Notes: generated by a model from the letters alone, not told the origin. Shown: positions 11,538 through 25,278, counted from the first letter of the stretch. The stretch: 60,524 bases of DNA from an uncultured Mycoplasmataceae bacterium (GCA_949290735.1 CASESV010000002.1:1-60524), one strand, 5' to 3'. Numbers and translations are program-made.

Positions 11538-11566
11538 TTTATAATATATAGATAAATAAATATCAA
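11538..11566 (-). promoter_or_regulatory. Promoter of the surface protein gene
   Basis: The minus strand shows TTGATA (11566-11561), a 17-base spacer, and TATAAA (11543-11538). The resulting leader is short and ends in AAGGATTATA before the ATG at 11520. Five of six positions match the consensus in each box. Confidence 0.55.
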
Positions 11567-11624
11567 CAATATTATATAAGATTTTATAAAATTAATAAAG
11601 ATGTATTTGATTATAAATATAAAA

Positions 11625-12716
11625 TTATTCAAAATTTATTTCATCAATATCTTTAATATCATAATTAATATCATCACTTACAACTTTACCATCAGAGATT
11701 ACTATATTTCTTGTTGCTAATGGAGATAAGTTTTTGTTATGGGTAACCATAATTATTGCAGTTTGAAACTCTTTATTTAACTGACTGAATAATTTCATTA
11801 TTACCTTAGCAGTTGCTGAATCAACAGCACCTGTAGGTTCATCTGCAAACAAAATATTTGGCTTTTTTGCAATTGCTCTTGAAATTGATACTCTTTGTTG
11901 TTGGCCACCTGATAATAAAATTACTTTTTTATTAATTAATTTATCAATCTCTAATTGTTTAATTATTTCATAAATATATTCATTATTAAAATATTCATCT
12001 CTTTTCTTATCAATTGCTTGATATAAAATATTTTTGATTTCATTTTTAATTGAAAGTATGTATTGAAAATCATATGAGATATTAACAAAAAAATTTTTAA
12101 TAATATATTCAATGTCAGATCCAAATAATGAATTACAAATTTCAATATGATGTATTGTTGAATTTGGAATATAGTTAAATAATGATTTATTTAGTTTAAT
12201 AAAATTTGATTCTCATTTTTTAAATTGATTATTTTTCTTAATAATATTAGATTGGGTTTTAGAGTCACAAGTTATAATTATATTTTCTAAAACTGTTAGG
12301 TCTGATAATAATCCATATTGTTGAAAAATATATCCTATTTGTGCTTTTCTTAATTTAGTTAATTCAGATTGTTTTAAACATGCAGTATTAAAACCATTGA
12401 TATTAACATTACCCTCACTTGGTCTTTCAAGTGCAGATAACATTGATATAAGTGATGTTTTACCTGAACCTGATTCACCAAATATCATAACAAATTCACT
12501 TCTATCAATTACTAAGTTAATATCTTTAATTATGTCATACCTTTTATTTCCACTGATGATTATTTTTCAAAGATTTTTTGCAACTAAAATTTCATTACTT
12601 TGAAGTGGCTCTTTATGTACAATACTTCTATTAAGCGTCTTGTTCTTAATATATTTTTGATTTTCTTTTTTAAATTCCTTTATTTCTTGTTTTTTTGCTT
12701 TTTTATTTTTATTCAT
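11625..12716 (-). CDS. ABC transporter ATPase, LolD/MacB/FtsE type, with an insertion in the helical domain
   Basis: 363 residues. Walker A is GESGSGKT (80-87), the signature is LSGGQQQRVS (about 264-273), and Walker B is LFADEPTG followed by a THNK-type H loop, all typical of ATPases that pair with FtsX/MacB permeases. A basic, lysine-rich N-terminal leader of about 50 residues precedes the domain. The distance between the Q loop (IFQQYG) and the signature is roughly 140 residues, about 80 more than usual, so an extra helical insert is present, perhaps for contact with the unusually large permease. The start at 12716 is chosen because GAGGT lies just upstream; it overlaps the end of the preceding ATPase by 8 bases. 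It is the third gene of the export operon. Confidence 0.9.
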
Positions 12717-13572
12717 AATTACCTCAAAGTCAGTATTTATTTTTAGAAAATAATATAATTTGAAATGAAGTATATGGTAGGAAATATTTATTAAAATCTT
12801 TATAATACAATTCACTAAATAATAACTGTGAAGATTGCTTATTTTCAATTGATAATATTTTACCATCTGAAATTCTAATTATTTTAGTAGCATATTCAGT
12901 AAGTTTTTCATTATGAGTTATCATAACAATTGTAGATCCATAATTATTTAAATCTTGCAGAATTTTCATTACATTTTGAGTTGTTTCATCATCCAATGCA
13001 CCTGTAGGTTCATCAGCAAAAATGATCTCTGGTTTTTTAATAAAAATTCTTGCAATAGACACTCTTTGCTGTTGGCCACCAGATAATTCATGCGGAAATT
13101 TATATTGAAGTTCTTTAAGTTTTAATTTTTCAATAACATTATTTATAAATTTTTTATCTATTCTCTGCTTTTGTTCGTCAGTGTCAAAATATTTTTTTGC
13201 GTTTTTTGAATACATTTTTATTAAGTTAGCAGACATAACAATATTATCGTAAACATTTAGTGTAGGAAACAATCCATAGTTTTGAAAAATATATCCAAAA
13301 TAATATCTTCGTCAATAAGTTTTTTCATCATCGCTCATAGTAGTTATATTGTGGTCATTAATAAATACATTTCCACTTGTTGGTTCTATAAGCCCAACAA
13401 TTGTGTTAAATAAAGTTGTTTTTCCAGAACCAGACTTACCTAAAATAATTACAAACTCGCCTTTATATATATTAAAAGAGATATCATCTAAAATAATTTG
13501 ATCTAAATCACCATTGTTAACTTTATATTGTATATTTTCACATTTTAAAATAGCTTTTTTATTTTCTTGCAT
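12709..13572 (-). CDS. ABC transporter ATPase, LolD/MacB/FtsE type
   Basis: 287 residues with Walker A GKSGSGKTT (45-53), Q loop IFQNYG, signature LSGGQQQRVS (163-172), Walker B IIFADEPTGALDD and switch His in ITHNEK. This is a canonical LolD/MacB-type nucleotide-binding subunit with a C-terminal tail of about 45 residues. It starts 9 bases after the giant permease stop, with AGAGGT upstream, and its last codons overlap the next ATPase gene. Two different ATPases in one operon with a single permease suggest a heterodimer of a standard and an insertion-bearing subunit. Substrate is unknown; MacB-type systems do not transport across the bilayer but transmit force to outside domains, handling lipoproteins, peptides or toxins. 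Confidence 0.92.
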
Positions 13573-13581
13573 AACTACCTC

Positions 13582-16500
13582 TTAGAATTTAAGTGTATTC
13601 TCAAGCCCTTTTCTTCTTGAAATAATTAATGTTAACATTGTTGCAGCTGCTAATATTAAACCAATTACTAAAACAGATAACAAGAATACTCAAGCAACAA
13701 TATTTTCATTAATAAATATAGTTGTTAAATTGTATATTAACATTTGAATACCAAAATTAAGTGCAAGCATTATACATAATCCAATTATTACAGAAAGAAC
13801 AAATACTGGAATGTACATTAAAGCAATAGTAATAAAAATATTTTTATTTGAAAAACCTAAAATTTTCATTAATGCTAAATTTTTAGTTAAATCACCAACA
13901 ATACTAAAAGACGTTACCATTGTTACAAAAACTAATAATGGAATTAGTATTGCAACTATTATTATGATAATACTTGATGTTAAATTAGATATCATACTAA
14001 AAATATCATTAGTGATAGATGAAGGAAGTGCAAAATCAAGTGAAACTGATAATAAATCAATAATATCAGATTCGTCAAATGATTTAATTATGGTTGACTG
14101 AGAAAAGTTATTAGTTAAAAAATTAATAATATTATTACGCTGATCATTTGCATTATCAGCGATAATAAAAGAATTATCAATATTTTCTTTTATATATGTT
14201 GAAATAGAATTTAATAAATCAGCATTATATGTTATCAAACAATTATAAACATAACTTGTATCTAAATATGAAATTGAACTTGTAGTAGTTCAAGTATTTC
14301 AGATAGATGAATAAGTATAGAAAGGAATAGATTTATAAGATATTAATAATTCTGGATTTTTGCTAAAAATACCATTAAATGGAATATAATTTTCACTTAA
14401 TTCTCCAGGTTGTTTAACTACAATATTTTGATTAAAGCTACTATCTATCATATTTGTATATACATTCATTTTATCCAATGATGTAATTTGATTTGCTATA
14501 TCTCTATTTATATAAAATTTCGTTCCAAATGAATCCTCATTTATTCCAACAACCTCAAAATTATAAGTTGTTTTAATAGGGTTTTGGTTCAAACCAATAA
14601 TTTTATTCATTAAATCATATGAATTATCAAGCGCATTATTAGATACATTAAGTTCAAATGTACTGCCAACCTTTAAATTATATTCAAGTGATGCCCCTTC
14701 ATTGATGATTACTGGGATTTTATCTTGAATAGTTTTAGATGAAATTAAATTATTTATATCTTTGTTATCTGAATCTTTTAAGATAACAAAATCTGAATTA
14801 TTTTTTATCCCCAAAATATCAATATTAGGATTTGATAATTCTATTGGGTTATTAAATATATCTCTTATACCACTAATTTTACCAGTTACTCTTGTGTAAA
14901 ATTCATCAGTTTGTTCATCATATGGTAAAATTCCAAAAGATATTTTACTATCCTCTTTTGATACATCTTCATCACCATATATTGTGGTAATAAAATTTAA
15001 AAATTCATCAGTAAATCTAATGTCATCTCAAGCTGTTGATATTGTTGCATTTGACACTTTTTCTTTATTCAAATTATGATATTTTGTATAAGCTGGAATA
15101 AATTTTCATTCAATTTCAGAAGAAAAATTAGATACATCTTGAACTAAACCATTATTGTAAAAATCATTTTTCACATCATATGATAAATTAATTGTGTCAC
15201 CAGTTTTTAACTCATATCTTGAATTTATTTCTGATTCATTTGTTCAATATCATTGATCAGAATCAACTCATACATAATATGGTTTAGTTTTGTATTCTTT
15301 ATTTCCATTTTTTATGGTCGCATAATAGTATCCTGAATTATTTTTTTTAAGATTTTTTAATTGTAATTCAGTTTCAGTACCCATTGATTCGATACCTTCA
15401 TTTAAAAGCATAAATTTATAGTATCATTCACCATATTTTTCCATTATTTTTCTTTGGAAATTACCTGCTTGCTGCTCTAATTGATTTACAAGTCAATCAG
15501 GAAAATTTGTTTTAATAAAGTCTCATATATTTAATGTAACTAATCCACTAAAGGTTATTTCAAGATCTAACAAAAATATAGATGCAGCTGAATTAAAGAA
15601 TGTATAAAGATTATTAGCACTAATCATTTGATAAATCTTATAAGATGGCATTACTAAATTTGATAAATATTTATCTTGGACCAATTGTAAACTTGATTCA
15701 TTACCATGTTTTGGTATTTTTTTAATTTGTGTTTGTTCATAATAATAAGGGTACTTATCTTTTGAAGCTATAGTATCTCATTCAGCTTTAGCTAAATATA
15801 AGCTATTTATTCCGACTTCTTTGTCTTCCATTCCAATTTCTGAAAACTTTTGTGGTTTATATAATCCAGATGACTCATTTACATTTTTAAAATCATATTG
15901 AAAATCATAATTTCTTGACTCATTTGTCAAACGTTGAGAAACATTAAATTTATCTTTAATAATAATTGACGATGAAATACCACCTAAAGCAATAGAACCT
16001 AATAATGTTATTAATCCTAAACGCCCAAGATTAATTGAACTAAAACCAAGTGTTAATTTAATAATACTATGCATTTTTACTTTAGTATTTGTCATTAATC
16101 TAGTAAAGAAATTAGATTTAATATCTTGTTTATTTGATAATACTTCTGGCACAGGTTTTTTAAATTTTCTATATATAACCAGTGACAACATTGAACCAAA
16201 AATTAATAAGATTCCAATTATTAAAGGAATGAAAATAGCAGGTGTAAAAGACACAATAGTAGTTGCTGGTACTAATCATATTGAATTAAACAACGAGATA
16301 AAGAATGATTGGGTAAAATAAGAAATAACATATCCAATTAAAATTGCTGGCGTTAGAAAGATTACAAAGTTAGTCAAGCATGCAAATATAATTCTTGATA
16401 ATGGAATACCATTTGCAATACACAATGAAACTGGTTCAACAATATTTTTTATAAAAGATTTTAAAATTAAATAAACAATTATAATCGATAAGATAAATAA

Positions 16501-18954
16501 AAATGAAACACCTATAACTGTGAATATTACTAATAAATTTCTAATTTGATATGGAAAGTATGATCTCATATATATTGTTCCCATATTTTTTGCATCATAA
16601 ATGAATTTTGCATTATAAAAATCATATCCAATTAATTTTTTACTTATTGAACTTATATGTTCTATAATTTCATTATCACTTTTACTATTTGAAGAAAATG
16701 AATAATAGCTATTAATGTTTACACTTGAAATATTTAATGAATTAAATGTATCACTATTTAAATAAACAATTACTTGTTTTTTTGGATTTGGAATAGGAGA
16801 TATTGATGACACAATTGGAAAAGCATAATCAGGTGAAAGACCAAAACCTGAAATAATAAAAAATGTTTCTTTATAATTTATTTTAAATTCATCACTTAAA
16901 TTTTTTGCTCATATCTCAAAGAATACTTGATTATTAGCAAAATAATGATTAATTTGAGCAAATGTTAATTCCATATATTTGGTATCTTTTATACTATTAA
17001 TTCAACTTTCAAATCCTTTTGTATCATTAGTAAATTCTTCTAATTTTTCTCACCATAATTCATCAACATCCTTATCAATAGAAGTTGGTAGATGTCTTTT
17101 TTTATTTTCTATAGCATATGTATTAGAAATTACACACATAACATTTTCATATATATAAGTAAAATGTTTTTGAGAAAAATGAAGTGTAGTAAAATCAGCC
17201 TTTGGAGATAAATTTAACTCCAAACTATTTGATGAAAAATTTAATGAAAAAGATCATGAAGTTAATTTACTAAATAGTTTAAAGTATTTTGAATTATATG
17301 CTTCATCTGATATTTGATCATCATCTTGTTTTTTTAATATTTCTACAACGTTATATAAACAATATCTAAATAGTTGATATCATGTATATTCATTAGAATT
17401 TAGAGACATAGAACTAGATAGTCCTTTATCATAGCCATCAACATTTTCTAAAGGGAATAAATCAATTAAATCTTGTAATGCATAAAAATTTTCTCTTGAT
17501 AATTTTCTATATGGTAATCTTTTATTTAATAAATTTTTATTCTTGATTATTAAGTCATTTTTATATAAGTTTGAACCACTATCAACAACAACTTTATTAG
17601 TATTACTATTATCTTTAGAGACATATAAATATTCAAGATCATTTTCTGCATCACGGTAATAATACTCTGATTCTAATTGCATTTCAATATCTTGATTTTT
17701 TAAATCACTGTATAATGATTGATTGAATAATTTATATGAAATTGAATTGAATTGACTTGATAAGTAAGATTTAAAATTATTTAAAAAAAGTTTTTTATTT
17801 GTATCAATTTGTTCATCTATTGGAAGTGATGAAGAATAATCAATAAAATAGTCATCACTTATTGCTAACATAATTTGATACTTATCATCAGATTTTTTGA
17901 TTAATGATATGTTAGATTTCACATCTTTATCATACCCGCCTGGAACATCACTTCTATCATATTTATTTGCATAAAAAAGCGAATCAAAAACATATTCGAA
18001 AATTTCAGGATTAGATTTTAAAAAGGTTTTTATTGGCCCAGTAGAATTATCAAAATTAATTTCAAAAATATATGGATTAACTTCTGTTTTTTCAATGAAT
18101 TTAGAAAAAACATCAAATAAAAAATGACTATTTGATGATCATGTTTTGTAAGCGGATATATCTAAGGTAGATGAATATGGGTCAACATTATGCAATGAAT
18201 GAATTTTTTTCATTGATCTGTTAAAAAAGTTTTTAGTAATACCATAACCATCATTATCATAAATTTCTGGTTGCTCATTTATTATACTCTGATTATAATC
18301 ATCAAATGTTAATGCTAAAAGAACTTCTTGCGATAAAATTCCCTTTGAAAAGATTGAAAATGGTAAACCGTATTGATTAAATAATATTGTTTTTGGATTT
18401 AATAGAACCCCTTTTTCATCAGAAACAAAGGAATAAGCTATAGCTTTTTTATTATCAAAAGAAAATTGAATAGGTTGGCCAACACTTAAACCAAAATTAT
18501 AATCTCATATTCCTTTACTAACTGATTCGTCAAGTGAAAACATATCTTTTAGCTCAGTAGCTGATTTGTTAACTTTGACACCCTGTGAAATACCAAAAGT
18601 TTTTGATCTCGATAATAATTCATCTTTTGAATAAGGAAAGAAAGTGTTGGCTGCTCTAGTGATATTCCCACTATCATCTTTTTGAATCGATAATGATGAT
18701 GTATAAACTTTAACTGGTTCATTGGATAGTTCATAACTAAAATCTAAATAACCAAAATCATTTGAAACATTTGAAACAACATTAGCTTTGTTACCTTTTG
18801 AATCTAATTGATTTAATGAATAATTAAATGATTGAGTTAAATTAATTGATGTTGATAACAAATAACTTAGTACACCAACTAAAGATGATAATCCTATTAT
18901 TAATAAAAAATTTTTTCAAAAAGTTTTGAAAAATTGTTTAAATATTAACTTCAT
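13582..18954 (-). CDS. Giant FtsX/MacB-like ABC transporter permease (1790 residues)
   Basis: One uninterrupted code-4 frame of 1790 residues. A transmembrane helix near the N terminus is followed by a large extracytoplasmic domain of roughly 700 residues, a cluster of hydrophobic helices at about 745-900 (FtsX-like fold), a hydrophobic stretch near 960-990, a second large ectodomain, and four helices at the C terminus. This is the duplicated FtsX plan known from mollicute ABC permeases but with very large outside domains. It leads the operon with two LolD-type ATPases and lies 89 bases after glmS. No good ribosome binding site precedes the ATG at 18954, and TATAAT lies 11 bases upstream, so the leader may be very short. 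Substrate is unknown; release or folding of surface proteins is a reasonable guess. A paralogue lies at 41524-45795. Confidence 0.85.
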
Positions 18955-19043
18955 ATTTTTAATATATTATATATTTTTATATAATATATTTTAAGATTTT
19001 TTGAATATTATTCTTATAGTTAAATATTATTCAATAAGTTAAA

Positions 19044-20876
19044 TTATTCAACCGTAACTGATTTAGCTAGATTTTTTGGACAATCAATATCATTTTTTAG
19101 TTCTTTGGCAGCATAGTAAGCTATTAATTGACAAATAAAGATAATTGGAATATATGAGAAATCATTATACTTAATTCCTATTGATAATAATTCTTCGTTT
19201 TCTTCTAAATGTTTTAATAAACTATCATTACCAATATAAATGTTTTTTGAGCCTCTTGATCTTGTTTCTTTAAGTCCTGATACCATTTTCTCATTTATTA
19301 TTTCATCATCTGTTGCAAATATCCCAATAACATAGGCTTTATCATTAATAAGTGATATATTACCATGTTTAAGTTCACCAGAAGGATAAGCATTTGAATT
19401 TAAATAAGTTATTTCTTTAAATTTTAAGCTAGCTTCACAAGCTAACGCAAAATTAATACCTTTACCTAAAAAGAAAATAGGGTCAGCTTTAGTTAGTCTT
19501 TTAGCTAAATTTTTAATCTTTGATAAATCATTAAATACTTTTTTTGATTCTGCATCAATTAATTTCAAATCTTTTATTTTTTTATCAATATATTTTTGAT
19601 CTACCATTTTTCTTAATTGAGAAATATATAAAGTTAACATATGAAAAGTAACAGTTTGTATTGTATATGCTTTTGAAGAAGCAACTGCATATTCAGGGCC
19701 ACACTTCATGTCTATATTAATATCAGCTTCATTTGCAATTACAGATAAATTATTGTTAGTTAAAGATAGTGTTTTTTCTTTATGATTTTTAACTAATCTC
19801 ATTGCATGTATTGTATCGGCTGTTTCTCCTGATTGAGAAATGATAATATTTAGTGTTTTATCAATCTTTATAAATGGTTCATATCTAAATTCACTTGCAA
19901 TAACAACATCACTCTTAATTTTTAAATGAGTTTGAATTATTGATTGAATTAATAATCCTGAATTATAAGCTGTTCCACAACCAATAACTCTAACATAATT
20001 AAATTGTTTTAAAAACTTAATAAATTCTGGTTTAAAACCAAAATCCAACTTATTTTTCTTTCAAAATCTTTCAATTGTTTGATGAATTAGCATTGGTTGT
20101 TCACTAATCTCTTTTAACATAAAAGTTTCATATCCTTCTTTTGAAACAGTAATATTAGTGTTATCTAATTTAGTTGGATTAACTTTTATATTTTTTTGGT
20201 TCATATCATAAAAAGATAACTTATCTTCATTTAAAACAGCTATTGTTTTGTCATTTATAAAATAAAACTTATCATTTTTAGGTAATGACTTAACATCACT
20301 TGAAAGATAAATTCCATTTTTAGTGTCACTAATTACTAATGGAGAATTTTTAGCAACTGCATAAATTTTATCGTCATCTTTAAAAACTATCGCTAATGCA
20401 TATGAACCTTTTAATTCTTTTAAGGCTTGGCTTATTGCTTTTAAATGATTCTTTGTTTTATCATAATAAAAATCTATTAATTTACATATTACTTCAGTAT
20501 CTGTTTGAGAGTAAAATTTTTGTTTTGCCTTTTCCAATTTTGATTTTAATTCTAAATAGTTTTCAATTATTCCATTATGAACTAAAATTACATTCTTTGA
20601 TGTATGTGGATGACAATTATCTAATGATATTTTCCCATGAGTTGCTCATCTAGTGTGAGCAATAGCAAGTTTTGCTTTATTATTAAAATTGATCTTATTG
20701 TTAAGATTCTTTATCTTACCTATAGCTTTTTCAATACTATATTTATTTTTATCATCCAAAAAAACTATTCCACTTGAATCATAACCTCGATATTCTAATG
20801 ATTTCAAAATATCAATTGTTGTTTTAATGGCATCTTCTTTTTTAATTTTATTAACGTAACCTGCAATCCCACACAT
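19044..20876 (-). CDS. glmS: Glutamine-fructose-6-phosphate aminotransferase (isomerising)
   Basis: 610 residues, the normal length. The N terminus MCGIAGYV carries the catalytic Cys2 of the class II glutamine amidotransferase domain. Two SIS domains follow, with CGTAYNSG (300-307) and SQSGETADT, and the C terminus ends in the expected NLAKSVTVE loop. The enzyme makes glucosamine-6-phosphate from fructose-6-phosphate and glutamine. In an organism without a peptidoglycan wall this points to amino-sugar containing surface glycans, in keeping with the glycosyltransferase locus that begins on its upstream side. A TATAAT lies 10 bases before the ATG (20892-20887), leaving a leader of only a few bases and no Shine-Dalgarno sequence. 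Confidence 0.97.
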
Positions 20877-20967
20877 AATAATTAATATTATACATAAATA
20901 TTAGTTTTTTAAATAATATTTAAATTATAGTATATTCTTAATGCATAAATGATAAACTATAAGCGTA

Positions 20968-22368
20968 ATGTTTAATATAGGAATCAACAAAAATAATTTT
21001 TTTAATTTTATAAAAACACAAATAAAATGAAAATACATAATTTTAATTTTTGCATTCCAAATTTTACCTACAATATATAAAACAACAAGAATATTCTTTT
21101 TAGGTGATATCCCTGATGAAGGTATATATAATATTGCATCACAAATTTTATGATTAAACATATTGTATGAAATAATTGTTGAATCTATCGTTATTCCTAT
21201 GTTTTTTATTCTAAATTATGTAAAGCATAAGAACAATTATAAAACAAATATAACATTAATTTCTACAATCGTATTTAGTATATTTATAATTTTTACTATA
21301 ACTATTTTTTTTAATGTTGAAAATATATTGATTAACTTGATTGGTACAAGCAATAATATTTTTAATCAATCGCTTGAATATATTAGATTTGAAGTATGAG
21401 GTATGATGATAAATTGCTTATTAGCATATTTATTTTTAGTTTTGATGATTATAAAAAAGAAACACTATATGATAATAGGATGATTAATATGTGTTTTATA
21501 TACATTATTATCTTGCTTATTAGATTTGTTTTTTATTAGCAATTACAACTTTTCATTAAGATTATCAGTTAAAGGAATGGCAATTAATTTCATTATTACT
21601 AATTTTATATGCAGTTTAATTTTAATTATATATTTTGCATTACCCAAAAGTAGAATATGGAATTTTAATTTTAGTAGGTTAAGTATAGATAAGCATGTAA
21701 TAAAAAAGTATTTTAAATCTATGTTTATTGCAGCAGTTGAAATTTGTGTAAGAAACATAATGTTTTATTTTATGATTCTTAAACCAATTAATCAACTAAA
21801 TGAATCAGGATTATACTGAGTTAGTGATAGCTTTATATGATCTTGATTATTGTTTCCAATTACAACATTACAAGTTTCAATTAAACGTTCTTTTGTCTAT
21901 TCAGACTTTAAATCATTTAAATATCAACTTTATTTTTATATAATTTTTACAACTCTAGCTATACTTATTTGAATAGCATGTATCCCTTTAAATCCTTTAT
22001 TCATAAAAAATGTGATGAATATACATTATGATTATAAATATGTTGCTCATATAGTATTAATATTAATGCCATTTTATATATTACTTTCATACGCTTCTAT
22101 TATTGACTCAATTTTTATTAACCAAGGAAAAATAAATTTGTATTGTATTCAAAGTTTATTTGTGAACTTAACAGTTTATCCAATATATTATATATTATGA
22201 AAAACTGGAATTTGAAAACCGACACTAGAAAGTATATGTATAATGTTTGGAACAGGTATGATTGTACACTTATTAATAAATATTTTCTTATTTTGATTGT
22301 TTATAAAGATGAAAATAAAAATAACATATAAGAGAAGAAATTTAAAAACTAATAAAAATTTAAAATAA
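20968..22368 (+). CDS. MATE/MOP-superfamily-like membrane transporter, possible glycan-lipid flippase
   Basis: 466 residues reading through about ten UGA codons, with 12 likely transmembrane helices spaced along the whole length and a short basic tail. The segments WVSDSFIW and the general layout of two six-helix halves resemble MatE/Wzx-type transporters, though conservation is low. It is the only plus-strand gene at this end of the glycan locus and is divergent from glmS (91 bases apart). Next to glycosyltransferases and Glf it could flip a lipid-linked sugar, but a drug or metabolite antiporter is equally possible. The ATG at 20968 has no clear ribosome binding site. Confidence 0.65.
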
Positions 22369-22380
22369 ACCTTGATTAAC

Positions 22381-23130
22381 TTATTTATTAGCCTTTTTAA
22401 CATCTTGATTATATATTTTAAAAACTTCCTTAACATTTCCGTCTTTTCTAATCTTTCCGTCTTTTATGTAGATAGCTCTATTACATAAATCTTTGACAAT
22501 ACTTTCATCGTGGCTAACAAATAATAATGTCATGTTATCTTTTTTAGAAACTTCTTTAATTGCTTTTTCTACTTTTAATTTAAAACCGATATCACCAACA
22601 GCTAATGCTTCATCTAAAATAAGAATTTCTGGATAACACATTAAATTAATTGCAAAACCAAGTTTGGTAATCATTCCTGAAGAATACCTTTTTATTTGTT
22701 GATTTCATAAGTGTTCTGGAATTTCTGCAAATTCAAAGACATCTCTTTCTATTGGTTTAATTTGTTTCTTACTAAGTCCTAATAATGTTGCTCTAGTATA
22801 TAAATTTTCAACACCACTAAATTCAAGATGCATTCCAGCGGTTACTTCAAGTAAAGTTGAAACTCTTCTATTAACTTTTACCTTACCTGAATTTGGAATA
22901 GTAATATTAGAAATAATTTTTAATAATGTTGATTTACCACAACCATTCTTACCTACTAAGGCAACTTTTTCACCTTGATATATTTTAAATGAAATATTAT
23001 CTAATACTGTACTTGATCCATATTTAGATCAAGGTCAAATTAATGAAACTAATCTTTGAAAATCATTTACACACTTTGAATATTTTTTTGTAACATTAGT
23101 TATTTCTATATCAATCTTTTTTTCTTTCAT
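22381..23130 (-). CDS. Polysaccharide/teichoic acid-type ABC exporter, ATPase subunit (Wzt/TagH-like)
   Basis: 249 residues. Walker [10 protein letters not shown] is at 60-68, the signature is the shortened YSSGM form typical of polysaccharide exporters (Wzt, TagH, RfbB), Walker B is [12 protein letters not shown], and the H loop is FVSHDE. The DEALAVGD variant is diagnostic for this subfamily. It lacks the C-terminal carbohydrate-binding extension of long Wzt proteins. The start follows the permease stop by 1 base. Together with the permease it should move a lipid-linked glycan across the membrane. Confidence 0.92.
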
Positions 23131-23131
23131 A

Positions 23132-23989
23132 CTACACCAAATCTACTACTACTCTCTTTGCTCTTTTATTAATTATTAAAGCTAAAATTATAAATAACAC
23201 AAAGAAACCTATAAAACTAAAAAATGAAATATAATCATTTCAAAAAAATTGGTTTCCAATAATAGAACCTCTTACGTTATCAATTAAAAAATTAAAAGGA
23301 TTAATTCTAAATATAATTCCTAAAGCATTATTCATATTATCTTTAGACAAAGGTAAAAAAACTCCAGAAACTCATTGTAATAACATTGGTAATATGGCAA
23401 CAATATTATAAATATCTTTTGAAATTGCAGCAAATGGAGATAATATTAATGATCATAGTGACATAAAAAGAAACAATAATATCAACATAAAAGGTAGTTG
23501 AAGAATATTTAAATCTATAACTTTATATCCCATACATCCAGCAATTATCATGTAAATAAATCAAGACGCTATTATTGTAATAATACCAACATATGTTTTA
23601 GATAGCACTGTAATCATTGGTGGAGATGAAATGGGTGAACCTACTTTTGATACTAGCCAAGAATATTGTCTTGTTGAATTAGCACCATACATCACTACAT
23701 TACCTACATATGATCATATCACTACACCAACAATTAATCATCCAAGTCTTGAATAATTTTCAAAAACAGCTGTAGAACTAAAATCACTAGCAGTATATGA
23801 TGGTAAAGCAATATCCATTTCAAAGTTATTACTTGCAAAAAATGAAAATAAATATACTGCAATCATTAATAATGGACTTACAAATACCCAAAAGTAAGCA
23901 AGGATTGATGCTTTAAAAGTAGAACGCATATCAATCAAAGACAATCTATATATAATTTTTCTATTTTTTCATATTTCATTAAAAAGCAT
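23132..23989 (-). CDS. Polysaccharide/teichoic acid-type ABC exporter, permease subunit (Wzm/TagG-like)
   Basis: 285 residues with six predicted membrane helices and the ABC-2 type layout of Wzm/TagG: a cytoplasmic amphipathic start (YRLSLIDMRSTFKAS, similar to the DIK-RYR-SLLG region), a first helix with LAYFWVFVSPLL, and a re-entrant region around SGVFLPLSKDNM. The start at 23989 (MLFNEIWKN) is chosen because the frame before it has no other ATG near; a TTG-led start at 23944 would remove the amphipathic helix. No strong ribosome binding site is visible. It is coupled to the ATPase gene downstream. Confidence 0.88.
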
Positions 23990-24106
23990 ATATAAAATAT
24001 ATCATAATAAAATGTCTTTCTTTAAATTAATCAACACAAAATTATAATGAAATTTAAAGTGCTATTATTTATCTATAATTAACATTTTTTAGATTTAAAT
24101 ACATTA

Positions 24107-25264
24107 TTATTGTTTTATAAATTTATCTAAAATACTAAAGCAATGAAAAATAACATCGTCCATATCAAAATATTTATATTGAGCTAATCTTCCTAATAGA
24201 ATAAGATTCTTTATTTTACTTGCTTGTTCTTGATATTTATTTAATATCTCATTATTATTTTTGTCATTAATTGGATAAAATGGGATATTAAATCGACTAG
24301 ATAGTTTATCGTACTTCCCTGGAAATTCCTTTGAAATGGTAGTTATGTTTTCAATATTTTGTAAAGTCATTTTTTTATATTCTGTAATTCTTGTCATGTA
24401 TTTATCACTTGGATAATTCACAACAGCTGTATTTTGAAATGAGTCAATATTATATGTCTCAAACACAATGTCTAATGAACGATATTCTAATTCACCAAAA
24501 CAAAAGTTAAATAAACTATCAATTTGTCCAGAATATATGAATATGTCAGGAGCTTCATTATTAAGATATATTAATTCATCTTCAAATGATATTTTGTTGG
24601 TTACATCATCATTTAAATAAAGATTAATATTGCTATGATCTATCATATTTTTTAACATTTCAGTATATCCATTAATTGGCAGTCCTTGATATTTATCTTG
24701 TGCAAAATAGTTTCAAATTCTATTAAGATTAATTTTTACTCTTGAGATAATGTTAGGATCAATGTTCTTAATATCTATTCCTCACATTTTAGAGGTGTAA
24801 TTTGCATAGACATTATCAAATATATATTGCAACATTTTTTTTGCTTCAGGTTTTTTAATTCTATCCATTAAATCCTTGATACTAATAGATTCAATATCTT
24901 TACATTCTTTGTTTATTTCATTAATAAGAATTCATGATTCATCACCAAATAATGACTCAATACTATTTAAATTAATTGGTAATTCTATTAATTTATTATC
25001 AACATTAACTAGAACTTCATTAATAAAATTATTGAATTTAGCAAATCTATTAACAAATGATCATACATTTTCATATGATGTATGAAAAATATGTGGTCCA
25101 TACTTATGAATTAATACACCATGTTCATCATAATAATCATAGAGATTACCTCCTATATGATTATTTTTTTCATATAAAGATACGGTATAGCCATTGTCAG
25201 CTAATATTCTAGCTGCACAACATCCTGCTAATCCCGCTCCAACTATTACAACATTTTTGCTCAT
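24107..25264 (-). CDS. glf: UDP-galactopyranose mutase
   Basis: 385 residues. The N terminus has the FAD dinucleotide motif GAGLAG (9-14) and the Glf-specific NHIGGNLYDYYDEHG segment followed by HKYGPHIFHT; the C terminus has GRLAQYKYFDMDDV, the conserved substrate/FAD-binding end. It converts UDP-galactopyranose to UDP-galactofuranose, the donor for galactofuranose in surface glycans and glycolipids. Its place between the exporter genes and the glycosyltransferases makes galactofuranose a likely component of the product. The stop codon of the upstream TDT gene is 14 bases before its ATG. Confidence 0.96.
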
Positions 25265-25278
25265 ATAATCTTTATTAT

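Noticed and set aside
12567-12866. Longer start for the second ABC ATPase
   Set aside because: The extra N-terminal codons overlap the other ATPase and have no ribosome binding site; ATG 12716 has GAGGT and starts a normal leader.
18955-19043. Terminator between glmS and the giant permease
   Set aside because: Only AT-rich self-complementary stretches without a convincing stem and T-tract were found, so read-through from glmS is possible.
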